Positions 9,701 through 17,400 of a DNA stretch of 64,000 nt are shown here, one piece after another. A model generated the notes under the pieces. That model did no database searches. It worked only from the letters and a program-made list of their open reading frames with translations, and had not been told where the DNA came from. This DNA is from Niastella vici (GTDB taxonomy: Bacteria; Bacteroidota; Bacteroidia; Chitinophagales; Chitinophagaceae). The number at the start of each line of letters is the position of its first letter. Positions within the stretch are counted from its first letter, which is position 1. The DNA is taken from positions 1-64,000 of the forward strand of contig NZ_LVYD01000052.1 of assembly GCF_002077945.1 (NCBI RefSeq). The letters run 5' to 3'. Position numbers and translations under genes: made by a program.

Positions 9701-9778
9701 AATGGGTCGTTGGGCCTGTACTCTTTTTCAACCCCAACCCCACGGTCGATCAATATCAGTTTGAAAGTTGGCTTATAA
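6713..9778 (+). CDS. SusC/RagA-family TonB-linked outer membrane protein
   Basis: A 1021-residue protein with a signal peptide (MQSKLLCIMAFTAALF, cleavage after ALA at about residue 23). A CarboxypepD_reg-like domain (about 28-105, KGKVQDENGGPVPKASVLLK) is followed by the TonB plug (about 115-225, with the SusC signature RIVIRGVTSI and DGIPVNN) and a long beta-barrel ending in the aromatic/hydrophobic strand SINISLKVGL. SusC proteins form the TonB-dependent import channel capped by a SusD lipoprotein, taking up oligosaccharides, peptides or other large nutrients. The SusD partner follows at 9810. No glycoside hydrolase or dedicated regulator is next to the pair, so the substrate cannot be inferred. 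Confidence 0.95.
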   Translation: MQSKLLCIMAFTAALFIYTGALAQSKLVKGKVQDENGGPVPKASVLLKGSKSGTSTGDDGSFQLSVPANATLIVTAIGYNRSEIKTGAQEFVTVSLMPDGRALNEVVVTALGVKREKRNLTFSSQEIKTDELVRAKEPNILNAMTGKVSGVQITSSSGTPGASSRIVIRGVTSITRNNEALIVVDGIPVNNSETGAVNSGPGSNRLIDFDPSIIESVNVLKGAAATALYGSAGARGVVMITTKSGSGSKKPAITISQDLSFENGIFPKIQNKYAQGDRKVINGVLYDNVYYDGETDKASSSWGPLMDTLRVNGQPVQKRNQVKDFFQTGVTSNSTISFSGSNSPGSNYFASYSYLDQKGIVPTTYLKRHTLFSKFTTKLTDKLSGTFQFNYANSRTNRMPEGYILESPIWTIYTAPISWNPLPYLNTDGTQRLYRFSRNNPYWVLDNVYTHGTVNRFVPVVTLNYAPFNWMNITERMGADIYTEQVKYYEAVGSVANPNGVIVDRVNTFRQYNHDLIIDLHKQFNKFNVQLLLGNNVLSTYNQDVQGRGVGLSVTSGYDNVANASSQTYSEKHYLTRKTGFYSQANIDYNHMLNLALTGRYDGTSVLAQKKNFYPYGSVAAGFVFSELFNPKLSSVINFGKVRASYATVGNDNVDAYALTTPYLSVNSINNTDVGGISFPYQGQNGFLLSDILGNPLLKNELVKEFETGIELKALNNRIGAEISWFYKKVQDGLIPVTISPTTGYNQTTINTARMQTKGIEILLNANPVRTGKFNWDLVFSFTKLRNKILALHEGLNSVNIGFTQAIVGEPYGVKYGTRFARDSATGKLLIDADGLPFADDKQGILGTVTPDWLAGLTNNLSYGPFSLSFFFDMKKGGVTENNVDGYGYFYGTPKVTEDRGVRTVAGISIVDGKDNTVAVKGQDYWRRVSGVMESVIQDATYIKLRNVTIGYVLPAKLIEKTPLKSASLTVTGRNLWIHSPHFTGGDPENNSFGSSNGSLGLYSFSTPTPRSINISLKVGL

Positions 9779-9809
9779 TCCGGTTCCGAACCATTTAAAC
9801 AAGATCAAT

Positions 9810-11228
9810 ATGCGCACTATATTATATGCAGTTCTCTTTATATGTTGTTTCATTCACCTCACGGGGTGCAAAAAATATACAGATGTAAATAGCAATCCCA
9901 ATGACCCTGTAAGCGTACAGGAAGCGTTGATACTGTCGCCGGTTGAATTGAATATAGCATCTGTAATTAACAGTGGCGCCAGCACCGGTACACTCACCAG
10001 TGGCTTTGCTGCCGTACTGGCCAACCATTATATGCAAAACATTGCGTTGAACCAGCCTGTGCCTAATGAGGGCACGTACCGGTTGTTCAACCCCGATATC
10101 AATGACAGCTGGAAGAATATTTATGTAGCCTGCCTCAATAACCTGAAGGCCATGAACGACAAGGGCACCACCAATGGCAACTATAACTACAGCGGCATTG
10201 CCAAAATACTCACGGCCTATTGTTTGGGGGTTGCTACCGATTACTGGGGCGATATTCCTTATTCAGAAGCATTGAACGGCAGCAGCAAACTGCAACCGGC
10301 TTATGACTCACAGGAGAGCATTTATAAGGCCATGCAACAATTGCTCGACGATGGTATTGCCGATATCAATAAGAACGCCGTTAAAACACCCGGAACCGAC
10401 GATTTTTTTTATGGCGGGGACATGGACCAATGGAAACGGTTCGCCTATACTTTGAAGGCACGGTATTATATGCATTTGACCAAAGCGCCGGGTTACACCG
10501 CACTGGCGCAGGCCAACCTGGCTTTAACGGCCCTGCAAAACGGCATGGTGGATAATAACGACAATGTGAAGATGACCTATACGGGCGGCGCAGGTGAACA
10601 AAACCCCTGGTATGTAAACTTTCTGCCGGTGAGTACGCTGGTATTGTCGTCGACCTGTGTTGATACGCTGGTAACACGTAATGATCCGCGGTTGCCGAAG
10701 CTGGTGGCAAAAGCCAAACAAACGGGATTGTATACCGGGCGGCCCATTGGTTCTATAAATATCAGCGGCAGCCTCGATGTGTATTCGCTGCCCGGTTCGG
10801 CCTATGGCGCAACCGGCTCACCGGTGTATGTATTTAATTATGCCGAAGCGTTGTTCCTGAAAGCCGAGGCCACGCTCATAAAATCGGGGTATGCAGCAGC
10901 GCAACCGATATACCAGGATGCCATCAGGGCCGATATGAACAAACTGGGCATTGCAACCAGCGATGCCGACAATTACCTGACGGCCCGCGGCACGCTTACT
11001 GCCGCCAATGCGTTGCAACGGATCATGGAAGAAAAGAAGATCGCCAACTTTTTATCGATAGAGAATTTCAATGACTGGCGGCGGACGGGATTTCCGGTGC
11101 TCACCAAGGTGCCCAATGCGTTATCAGAGATCCCGCGGCGGTTGTTATACCCGGAGGTAGAGGTGCTGAGTAACCCGCAGGCGGGGCAATCGGCCAAGCT
11201 GACTGACAGGGTTTGGTGGGATAAGTAA
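9810..11228 (+). CDS. SusD/RagB-family nutrient-binding lipoprotein
   Basis: 472 residues from ATG at 9810, which gives a proper lipoprotein signal (MRTILYAVLFICCFIHLTGC, Cys20); the open frame extends further upstream but without a signal. Features of the SusD_2-like group are visible: CKKYTDVNSNPNDP at the mature N-terminus, TPR-like helices (YYMHLTKAPGYTALAQANLA), YAEALFLKAEATL and a C-terminal FNDWRRTGFPVL segment. It would sit on the cell surface as the lid of the SusC channel encoded 31 bases upstream; the two are surely co-transcribed. A GC-rich CCCCC-TAAA-GGGGG hairpin at 11240-11253 follows but lacks a T-run. Confidence 0.93.
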   Translation: MRTILYAVLFICCFIHLTGCKKYTDVNSNPNDPVSVQEALILSPVELNIASVINSGASTGTLTSGFAAVLANHYMQNIALNQPVPNEGTYRLFNPDINDSWKNIYVACLNNLKAMNDKGTTNGNYNYSGIAKILTAYCLGVATDYWGDIPYSEALNGSSKLQPAYDSQESIYKAMQQLLDDGIADINKNAVKTPGTDDFFYGGDMDQWKRFAYTLKARYYMHLTKAPGYTALAQANLALTALQNGMVDNNDNVKMTYTGGAGEQNPWYVNFLPVSTLVLSSTCVDTLVTRNDPRLPKLVAKAKQTGLYTGRPIGSINISGSLDVYSLPGSAYGATGSPVYVFNYAEALFLKAEATLIKSGYAAAQPIYQDAIRADMNKLGIATSDADNYLTARGTLTAANALQRIMEEKKIANFLSIENFNDWRRTGFPVLTKVPNALSEIPRRLLYPEVEVLSNPQAGQSAKLTDRVWWDK

Positions 11229-11481
11229 CGCCCCCCAGCCCCCCTAAAGGGGGAGCTTGTACCCGATAATTGGTTGCCGGTTCCTGGTTTCAAAGCTTGC
11301 TCCGACGCCAGGTTCCAGTGCTGGGCGCTACATTTCACGTTTGCTGTTTCACGTTTCGGATTCATTCGCAGTTAGTTTCATATGGCAAGTCAGGGTGAGT
11401 CTTTTTAAGGCTCACCTTTTTATTGCCCACCAGCTAGCCGGGTTACCGGGTTCAACCCATTCAAGTTCAACCAACTTTCTT
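11229..11481. other. Spacer of repeat-like phrases between susD and tRNA-Gln
   Basis: No gene is visible. The stretch holds CCCCCCTAAAGGGGGAGC (11239-11256), then a phrase around GGTTGCCGGTTCCTGGTTTC and CGCCAGGTTCCAGTG that is partly self-complementary, then TTTCACGTTTGCTGTTTCAC with the CACGTTTC unit repeated (about 11334-11357). These look like fragments of the dispersed phrase repeats seen elsewhere in the window. Confidence 0.5.
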
Positions 11482-11512
11482 TTTGTCGCCATTTGTAGAA
11501 GCTTTATTTTTG
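11482..11512 (+). promoter_or_regulatory. Bacteroidota-type promoter for tRNA-Gln
   Basis: TTTG (11482-11485), a 19-base spacer, and TATTTTTG (11505-11512) match the -33/-7 consensus TTTG-N19-TAnnTTTG of the Bacteroidota housekeeping sigma factor exactly. Transcription would start around 11518, about 32 bases before the tRNA. Confidence 0.75.
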
Positions 11513-11550
11513 TACCCGCCTTTTTGAACAAGGTGTGTTCTTATTCTGAT

Positions 11551-11621
11551 TGCCCGATAGTATAATGGTAGTACGTCAGATTCTGGATCTGAAGGTTGGG
11601 GTTCGAGCCCCTGTCGGGTAA
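11551..11621 (+). tRNA. tRNA-Gln (anticodon CTG)
   Basis: A complete cloverleaf can be drawn. The acceptor stem is TGCCCGA (11551-11557) with TCGGGTA (11614-11620), including the U1-A72 pair typical of tRNA-Gln, and the discriminator is A11621. The anticodon stem is TCAGA/TCTGA around the loop TTCTGGA, giving anticodon CTG. The T arm is GGGGTTCGAGCCCC. The 3' CCA is not encoded and must be added. It has its own promoter at 11482-11512 and a terminator at 11636-11674. Confidence 0.95.
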
Positions 11622-11635
11622 CTTTCTTGCATGCC

Positions 11636-11674
11636 AAAGGGCTCTTCTGATTTTATCGGGAGAGCCCTTTTTTT
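11636..11674 (+). terminator. Intrinsic terminator after tRNA-Gln
   Basis: AAAGGGCTCT (11636-11645) pairs with AGAGCCCTTT (11661-11670) around a 15-base loop and is followed by a run of seven T. Confidence 0.9.
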
Positions 11675-11791
11675 ATCGTTCAAATACTAAAATGAGGCAA
11701 TGATCTACCCTTTTGGCCGGTCTGTCTCGTTTTCCCCTCTCATATCGAATGATTTCGTAAGTTGTAGCCTCAAATTTAAACGGCCGTCTTT

Positions 11792-12376
11792 TTGAACGAA
11801 CTGGAACTGATACAACAACTCCGGGCAGGAGACGAACTGGCATTCAAATCCCTGGTAGAAAACTATCAGGACCTCGTTTACAATACGGCACTGGGCGTTG
11901 TACAAAACAGTGAGGATGCCGAAGACGTAGCCCAGGAAGTATTTATTCAGGTATACCGCTCCATCGATCAATTCAAGGGCGATGCCCGCCTCAGTACCTG
12001 GATCTACCGCATTACCACCACCAAGGCCCTGGACCATATTCGCAGCCGCAAGCGCAAAAAGCGTTTTGCCTTTATTACCAGTCTCTTTGGCCCCAACGAC
12101 GAGCTTATTCATGAACCCGTTGATTTTCAACACCCGGGAGTGGCTTTGGACAGAAAGGAACAGGCCGCCCTGTTGTTCCGGATGATTGATCAATTGCCTG
12201 AAAATCAAAAAGTAGCATTTACTTTACATAAATCGGAAGAGCTGAGTTACCAGGAAATCGCCGACGTAATGCAACTGTCGGTATCGGCCGTGGAGTCCCT
12301 GTTGTTCAGGGCGCGGCAAAATCTGCGTAAGTTGCTGGAAAAATATTATCAACAGAATAATTCACAAGGCAAATAA
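11792..12376 (+). CDS. ECF-type RNA polymerase sigma factor
   Basis: A 194-residue protein starting at TTG 11792 (MNELELIQQLRAGDELAF). Region 2 is clear (LVYNTALGVVQNSEDAEDVA, EVFIQVYRSIDQFKGDARLS, TWIYRITTTKALDHIRSRKR), as is region 4 (QLPENQKVAFTLHKSEELSY, QEIADVMQLSVSAVESLLFR). A short basic linker with KRKKRF joins the two. It should direct RNA polymerase to a small regulon. The next three genes on the same strand look like its module: a single-span membrane protein where an anti-sigma factor would be, a Spy/CpxP-like protein, and a secreted protein. The TTG start and lack of a clear Shine-Dalgarno suggest modest translation. Confidence 0.93.
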   Translation: MNELELIQQLRAGDELAFKSLVENYQDLVYNTALGVVQNSEDAEDVAQEVFIQVYRSIDQFKGDARLSTWIYRITTTKALDHIRSRKRKKRFAFITSLFGPNDELIHEPVDFQHPGVALDRKEQAALLFRMIDQLPENQKVAFTLHKSEELSYQEIADVMQLSVSAVESLLFRARQNLRKLLEKYYQQNNSQGK

Positions 12377-12440
12377 GCGTTTCGAAGGTTTTGCTTTTTA
12401 TTAGCGTCAAATGTATAAGTTTACATCGTAAATTAGATTT

Positions 12441-12779
12441 ATGTCAGTCGATTCAAATAACAACTCCCGGATAGATGCGGTGCTGAATAGCCTGGAGGGG
12501 ATGCAGCGGGCCAAAGCGCCTGATTTTCTGTATACCCGGCTCAGGGGGAGAATGGAGCAGGAGTTTGACCAGGGCGGACGGCTTGGCCGTTGGCTTACCC
12601 GGCCCGTGCTGGCTTTAACGATTGCAGCTATTATTCTCATCATAAATGCTACCACTGTGCTTAAAATGTGGGGCAGCAATAACGCCGCTAAAAGCAATAT
12701 TGAATCAGGTCAGATAGTAGCTGCTGATTACCCGGCAGGAGTATATCCTGTATATAATGAAAATTCAGTGGAACCATGA
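12441..12779 (+). CDS. Small membrane protein, putative anti-sigma factor
   Basis: A 112-residue protein with a soluble N-terminal half (about residues 1-52, rich in charged residues, with a conserved-looking KAPDFLYTRLRGRMEQEF) and one transmembrane segment (about 55-76, PVLALTIAAIILIINATTV), then a short outer tail. It has no HxxxCxxC zinc motif, so it is not a ZAS-type anti-sigma. The position between an ECF sigma gene and a Spy-like gene, and the topology with the N-terminus inside, make an anti-sigma role the best guess. It starts 64 bases after the sigma gene and its stop overlaps the next start (ATGA). Confidence 0.65.
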   Translation: MSVDSNNNSRIDAVLNSLEGMQRAKAPDFLYTRLRGRMEQEFDQGGRLGRWLTRPVLALTIAAIILIINATTVLKMWGSNNAAKSNIESGQIVAADYPAGVYPVYNENSVEP

Positions 12780-13291
12780 TGAGGCCCCCCCGACAAAAAT
12801 GGCTGTTGGTACTTGTAGCGATCTTACTTATAACCAATATTGCCACCCTTTCTATTTACTGGTTTAAAAAGCCCGACCACGAAGGCGGTCCCGGCCATGG
12901 CGAACCCGGCAACCGGGAAAAAAGATTCGGCCAGTTTATGGTTGACCAACTGAAGTTCGACACTGTTCAGGAGGCTGCCTACTGGAAGCTGCGCGATTCT
13001 ATGATGGCCATTCAAAAACCGGTGATGGATAGCATGCGCAGCTCCAAAAAAAGATTTTTCGACCTGCTGAACGAACCAGGTGCAACAGATTCCATGCTCA
13101 CCGCCCGCAGCAATGAAATAGCTATTATGCAGAAAAAACTTGATTCGGTAACCTTCCGGCATTTCCAGAAAGTACGCGCTATCTGCCGGCCCGATCAATT
13201 GCAAAAGTTCGATACGGTCATCAAAGAGATCGTAAACCGTATGACGCCGTTCAGAAGAAACAGACCAGACTCTACATTTAATAAAAAATAG
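12776..13291 (+). CDS. Spy/CpxP-like periplasmic stress or metal-sensing protein
   Basis: A 171-residue protein with an N-terminal membrane anchor (about residues 9-29), a Gly/His-rich linker (DHEGGPGHGEPG), and a long helical domain resembling the CnrX/Spy/CpxP fold (FMVDQLKFDTVQEAAYWKLR, then MQKKLDSVTFRHFQKVRAIC and PDQLQKFDTVIKEIV). Proteins of this fold sense metals or misfolded envelope proteins and control an ECF sigma or two-component system. Its ATG overlaps the stop of the preceding gene, so the two are translationally coupled, supporting a sigma/anti-sigma/sensor module. No Met- or His-rich metal site can be proved by eye. Confidence 0.72.
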   Translation: MMRPPRQKWLLVLVAILLITNIATLSIYWFKKPDHEGGPGHGEPGNREKRFGQFMVDQLKFDTVQEAAYWKLRDSMMAIQKPVMDSMRSSKKRFFDLLNEPGATDSMLTARSNEIAIMQKKLDSVTFRHFQKVRAICRPDQLQKFDTVIKEIVNRMTPFRRNRPDSTFNKK

Positions 13292-13458
13292 TTCGCTCGA
13301 TAGTTTATAGTTCCTAAATCCTTTAAGCACCATTCAGGTGGGCTATTAGCCATCATCAACCTTCATTTTTACGGTTCAACTTTACCACTAAAAGGGTATT
13401 ATCTCATACTCATTTTGGTTGTTACTTTGCTCATGCAATAACACCAAAATTATTGTTT

Positions 13459-14139
13459 ATGCGATTGACCTTTTTGTTGGCCTGTAGTTTCGGTCTGCTC
13501 ACAAACGCCAGTCAGGGCCAGGACTGCAAGAGCTATTATTTCCTGCAAAAAAACAAAACCATTGAAATGACCATCTACAACAAAAAGGGAGAGGCCAATG
13601 GAAAGCAGGTGTATACCGTTTCGGATGTCACCAATAAAGGCAGCAACACTACAGCTACCGTTAATTCAGAACTGTTTAATAGTAAAGGCAAATCAATGGC
13701 CAAAGGCCATAGTGAAATTGCGTGTTCCGGGGGCGTTATGATGATAGATATGACCATGCAGTTACCGCAACAGCAACAGGAACAATATGCCAAAGCAGAT
13801 GTAAAGGCCGACAAGATCTATATAGAGTACCCGGCCAATATGAAGGCAGGGGATAAATTAAAAGATGCCACACTGGATATGACGATAGACAACCAGGGCA
13901 TGAAACAATCCGTAAATATGGTTACCAGCGATCGTGTTGTTGAAGGGAAAGAAAGCGTTACCACCACTGCAGGCACCTGGGATTGTTTCAAGATCACGTT
14001 TAAAAGCAAGATCACCATAAAAACGATGGGCATTGGAATGCCATTTAACATGGAAGGAACAGAATGGTTTGCACCCGGATTCGGCATTGTAAAAACAGAA
14101 AGCAAACATGGCGGCACAGCCATAACAGCCATCAAATAA
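13459..14139 (+). CDS. Secreted DUF3108-like (TapB-family) protein
   Basis: 226 residues from ATG 13459, giving a clean signal peptide (MRLTFLLACSFGLLTNASQG). The frame also opens at TTG 13453 but that adds only two residues. The mature protein is beta-rich and begins with DCKSYYFLQKNKTIEMTIYN, with later GDKLKDATLDMTI and TAGTWDCFKITFKSK and a WFAPGFGIVKTES segment, which is the pattern of DUF3108/TapB-like proteins found widely in Bacteroidota. The biochemical role is unknown. It lies 167 bases after the Spy-like gene with its own terminator, so it may be a separate unit or a member of the ECF regulon. Confidence 0.7.
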   Translation: MRLTFLLACSFGLLTNASQGQDCKSYYFLQKNKTIEMTIYNKKGEANGKQVYTVSDVTNKGSNTTATVNSELFNSKGKSMAKGHSEIACSGGVMMIDMTMQLPQQQQEQYAKADVKADKIYIEYPANMKAGDKLKDATLDMTIDNQGMKQSVNMVTSDRVVEGKESVTTTAGTWDCFKITFKSKITIKTMGIGMPFNMEGTEWFAPGFGIVKTESKHGGTAITAIK

Positions 14140-14164
14140 GTAATATCCTCAGTACGGAAACCAG

Positions 14165-14190
14165 GCCCCGATGTTCAGTCGGGGCTTTTC
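14165..14190 (+). terminator. Intrinsic terminator after the DUF3108-like gene
   Basis: GCCCCGA (14165-14171) pairs with TCGGGGC (14179-14185) and is followed by TTTTCTTTT. Confidence 0.85.
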
Positions 14191-14247
14191 TTTTGGCGGC
14201 AACAGATGCGTTACTACTTTCATTAATAAACAATGAGGCTTCACCCG

Positions 14248-14360
14248 TCAATGGTGAATGGTCAATGGTGAATAATACCCGGCGGCGCGGCCTACGAAAT
14301 AATAGCGAGGCCCAAAATTGAGCAAACCTATTCACCATTCACCATTGACCATTCACCATA
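14248..14360. repeat. Palindromic dispersed repeat, family R2, copy a
   Basis: Both ends carry repeated CAATGGTGAAT / ATTCACCATTG units in opposite orientation: left arm 14248-14274, right arm 14329-14360, with about 24 matching bases. The core between them reads CCGGCGGCGCG, then about 30 bases, then CAAAATTGAGC. A second copy at 46019-46107 has the same ends and the same core in reverse orientation. Confidence 0.8.
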
Positions 14361-14390
14361 AAAAAACCGGGACCATTGAAATGGCCCCGG
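14361..14390 (-). terminator. Intrinsic terminator of the FnIII-repeat T9SS gene
   Basis: Read on the minus strand, CCGGGGCCATT pairs with AATGGTCCCGG (14367-14390) and is followed by a run of T (complement of 14358-14366). It lies 69 bases after the stop at 14459. Confidence 0.85.
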
Positions 14391-14458
14391 GTGTTCTGAC
14401 TTGTGTATGTATGAATTACCTGTTGTTCGAAGCGTTTATATTGCTCTTATGTAACTGA

Positions 14459-17400
14459 TCACTGTTTCACCATCTTTATGCGGTATTGACGGCTGCCCTG
14501 CTGTACCTGCAGGTAATACATGCCAGCCGTCAGGGATTGTGCATTTACCGTTTGCCCATTGCTGATAGTTTGTTTGTGCACCTGTATACCGGCGGCATTG
14601 TAAATGACCAGTATGGCCGGCGCGCTGTTATCGGGCAATTGCACGCGGAAATTGGTTTGAACCGGGTTGGGTTGCAGGCGGGCTACCTCCTGCTCACCGG
14701 GCTGCACGGTCACGATCTTCGAAAAGCTGTACACCCCATCTTTATCGGTTTGTTTCAGGCGGTAGAACCATTTCTGTTGAACCGGTACGGCATCGGTAAA
14801 GCTGTAATTGGCAGATCCGTTGTGGTTTCCACTGGCGGCCACCCGGCCTGCTTCGCTGAATGCTGCCCCATTTTCGCTTCTTTCCACGATAAAATATTCG
14901 CTGTTGATCTCTGCCGAGGTGCCCCAGGTAAGCACTACCTTATCACTCTTTTGAGTGGCATTGAAGTATAACCAGGTTACAGGCAATGTTCCGGTAGCGA
15001 TGTTGCCACTTAGAACGCTGCTGGTATTGTATACCGGCGCCATTGCTCCATTGTATTCAAATACTTTGTAATAGTATACATCGCCGGCGTTCAAACCGGT
15101 CACTGTTACGCTGCTGCCATTGCCTGCATACACCACATATTCATCAATAGCGATCTGTGATCCCGACTTAAATACGGTGTTGGCAGGATAAGCACTCAGG
15201 TCGGCCGGCATTGCTGACACGTTACTTCCCTTTTTCAGCACCACCAACCTGTTAGCACCATTTCCATTTTGCCAGTTCAGGGTAAGGCTGTTGGTAGTTG
15301 ATGAAGCTACCCCGTTGCTGGCTCCCTGTGTAGGTGCAAACACTGTGGCCCCGGTAGTGGCCAGCACGCTGCTGGTAAGGTAACGCTGTAAAGAGCCGGT
15401 TCCATTATATTCAAAAACGGTGAGGTAATAGGTAGTTGATGGCAACAGATTCGTTACAGTTACGGTATTGCCGGTAGTATTATTAAACACCACATACTGA
15501 TCATTACCCAGGTTGCTGCCACTGCCAAAAGAAGCATTGGCAGTATAATTGGTGGCACTGGCCGGTGTAAAGTTCACTGCACTGCCCGCACGCATTACAA
15601 CCATGCGACCGGCGCCATCTCCGTTTGTCCACTTGAAAGTGAATTTATTGCCATCAACTGCCGAAATAAGCGGCGCTGAGGCAGCTACAGTAGGTGTAGT
15701 GGCGCCAGGCAGATCGGTGGTCGTAAAGCTGAAACTGTTGCCGGGCACCAGATAAGCCAGGGCTGATGACCCATTGAATTCAAAAGCCGTTACATAATAA
15801 GTTGTGTTAGGCGACAGGTTAGTAACAGAAAAAGGTCCAACAGCGCTGGAAGTACGGTATACAATGGCGTTATCGGTGGCGCCAAACTTTACCGTTCCAA
15901 ATGTTTGACTATATCCAAGGTAGCTGGTCATATCCTGTGGCACCGCATCAACCGGTGTATTGGCCCTCATGAAGAAGATACGTGAGGCGCCATTGCCGGC
16001 TGAGAAATTGATATTCGCCTGTGTTGCCTGAATACTGGTTGCATTTAATCCACTGGTTTGAGTAACAGGCCAGGTAATGGTGGCCGCATTGCCAGCTAAA
16101 AATGATGACGTCAAATAATCATTCGCACCAGCAACAGAAGTATTATAGTCATACACAGCAAAATAATAGGTAGCGCCTATTTCAAGCCCGGTCATATCAA
16201 AATAATACGTGGTTCCATCATATACCACAAATTCACCGGGAGCTACCTCTGTACCCTGACCGAAAATAGTATTGGCAGTGTAGCTGCTTCCATCAATGGG
16301 TTTATAGGTTACGGCCATGCCTTTGCGGGCGATCACGATCCTTTTACCGCCGTTTCCGTTTGTCCACAAAACACGCATTCTGTCTCCATCCCGCGATATC
16401 TGGGTAAAACCAGTGGCTGCCTGGGTAGGTTCCAACGGAATGGAAAAGTTGATAGTAGCCGGTGTTTTATTATATACCGGGTAATTAGTGCCGTTATATT
16501 CAAAAATGGCGGCATGGTATGTAAAACCCGCTTTGAGCGAGTTGAGACTAAAGCTGGAGCCATTCATTTGACCGGCCACAGAATAATTGCCGGGGGCTAT
16601 CTGGGGACCGCTACCAAATGCAGCGTTTCCTCCGTACAATGTAAGATCATTAGGAATAGCATCTACTGCACTGCCTTCTTTCACTACCGCCAGGCGGTAA
16701 TTGCCTGAACCAGGGGTAAAATTAACGGTTGCCGTAGAACCGGTTATATTGCTTACGCTAAGGTTCGTGGCAATAGAAGCTGGCGGAATGGCCGTGCTTT
16801 TGTTGCCATCGACTGGTGTATTTAAATAATACGGATAATTACCCGCTGTTTCATCAAATTCGAATATCCGGAAATGATAAACGACACCGGGTTCCAGATT
16901 AGTGACAGTTACACTGTTAGAATTCGTGTTGCTCACTACAAATTCACCCGTTGCGATCTCCTGTCCTGAACCAAATACGGTATTCGCAGTATATACTGCT
17001 CCGTTAATGGGTGTAGCCGTTACAGGAGATCCTTTACGGGCAATGATCAGCCGTTTGCTGCCATTGCCGATAGAACAACCTACAGTAAGCCGGTTGCCTT
17101 CAATATTATTAAATACGATTGACTGGGTAGGTTTGGTTGGACCCGCATTGGTTGTAGTGTTCCAGTTGGAAGCGGGTTTTAAATATACAGGGGAGGCACT
17201 TCCATTGTATTCAAAAAACGCAAAATGATAGGTTGTGTTGGGCTCTAAATTGGTAACGGTCGTGACTGGACCACTACCTACGTATAACGTATAATTATCC
17301 ACGTTGATCACGCTACCGGTTCCATATTCACCGTTCCTGACCGTAGAGTAACTTTTAAGGTCTACCGGTTCACCATTTACCGGCGATGTTTTGCGGACCA

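Noticed and set aside
11257-11565. 102-codon frame before tRNA-Gln
   Set aside because: It runs through repeat phrases, a clear promoter and into the tRNA gene, so it cannot be a real gene.
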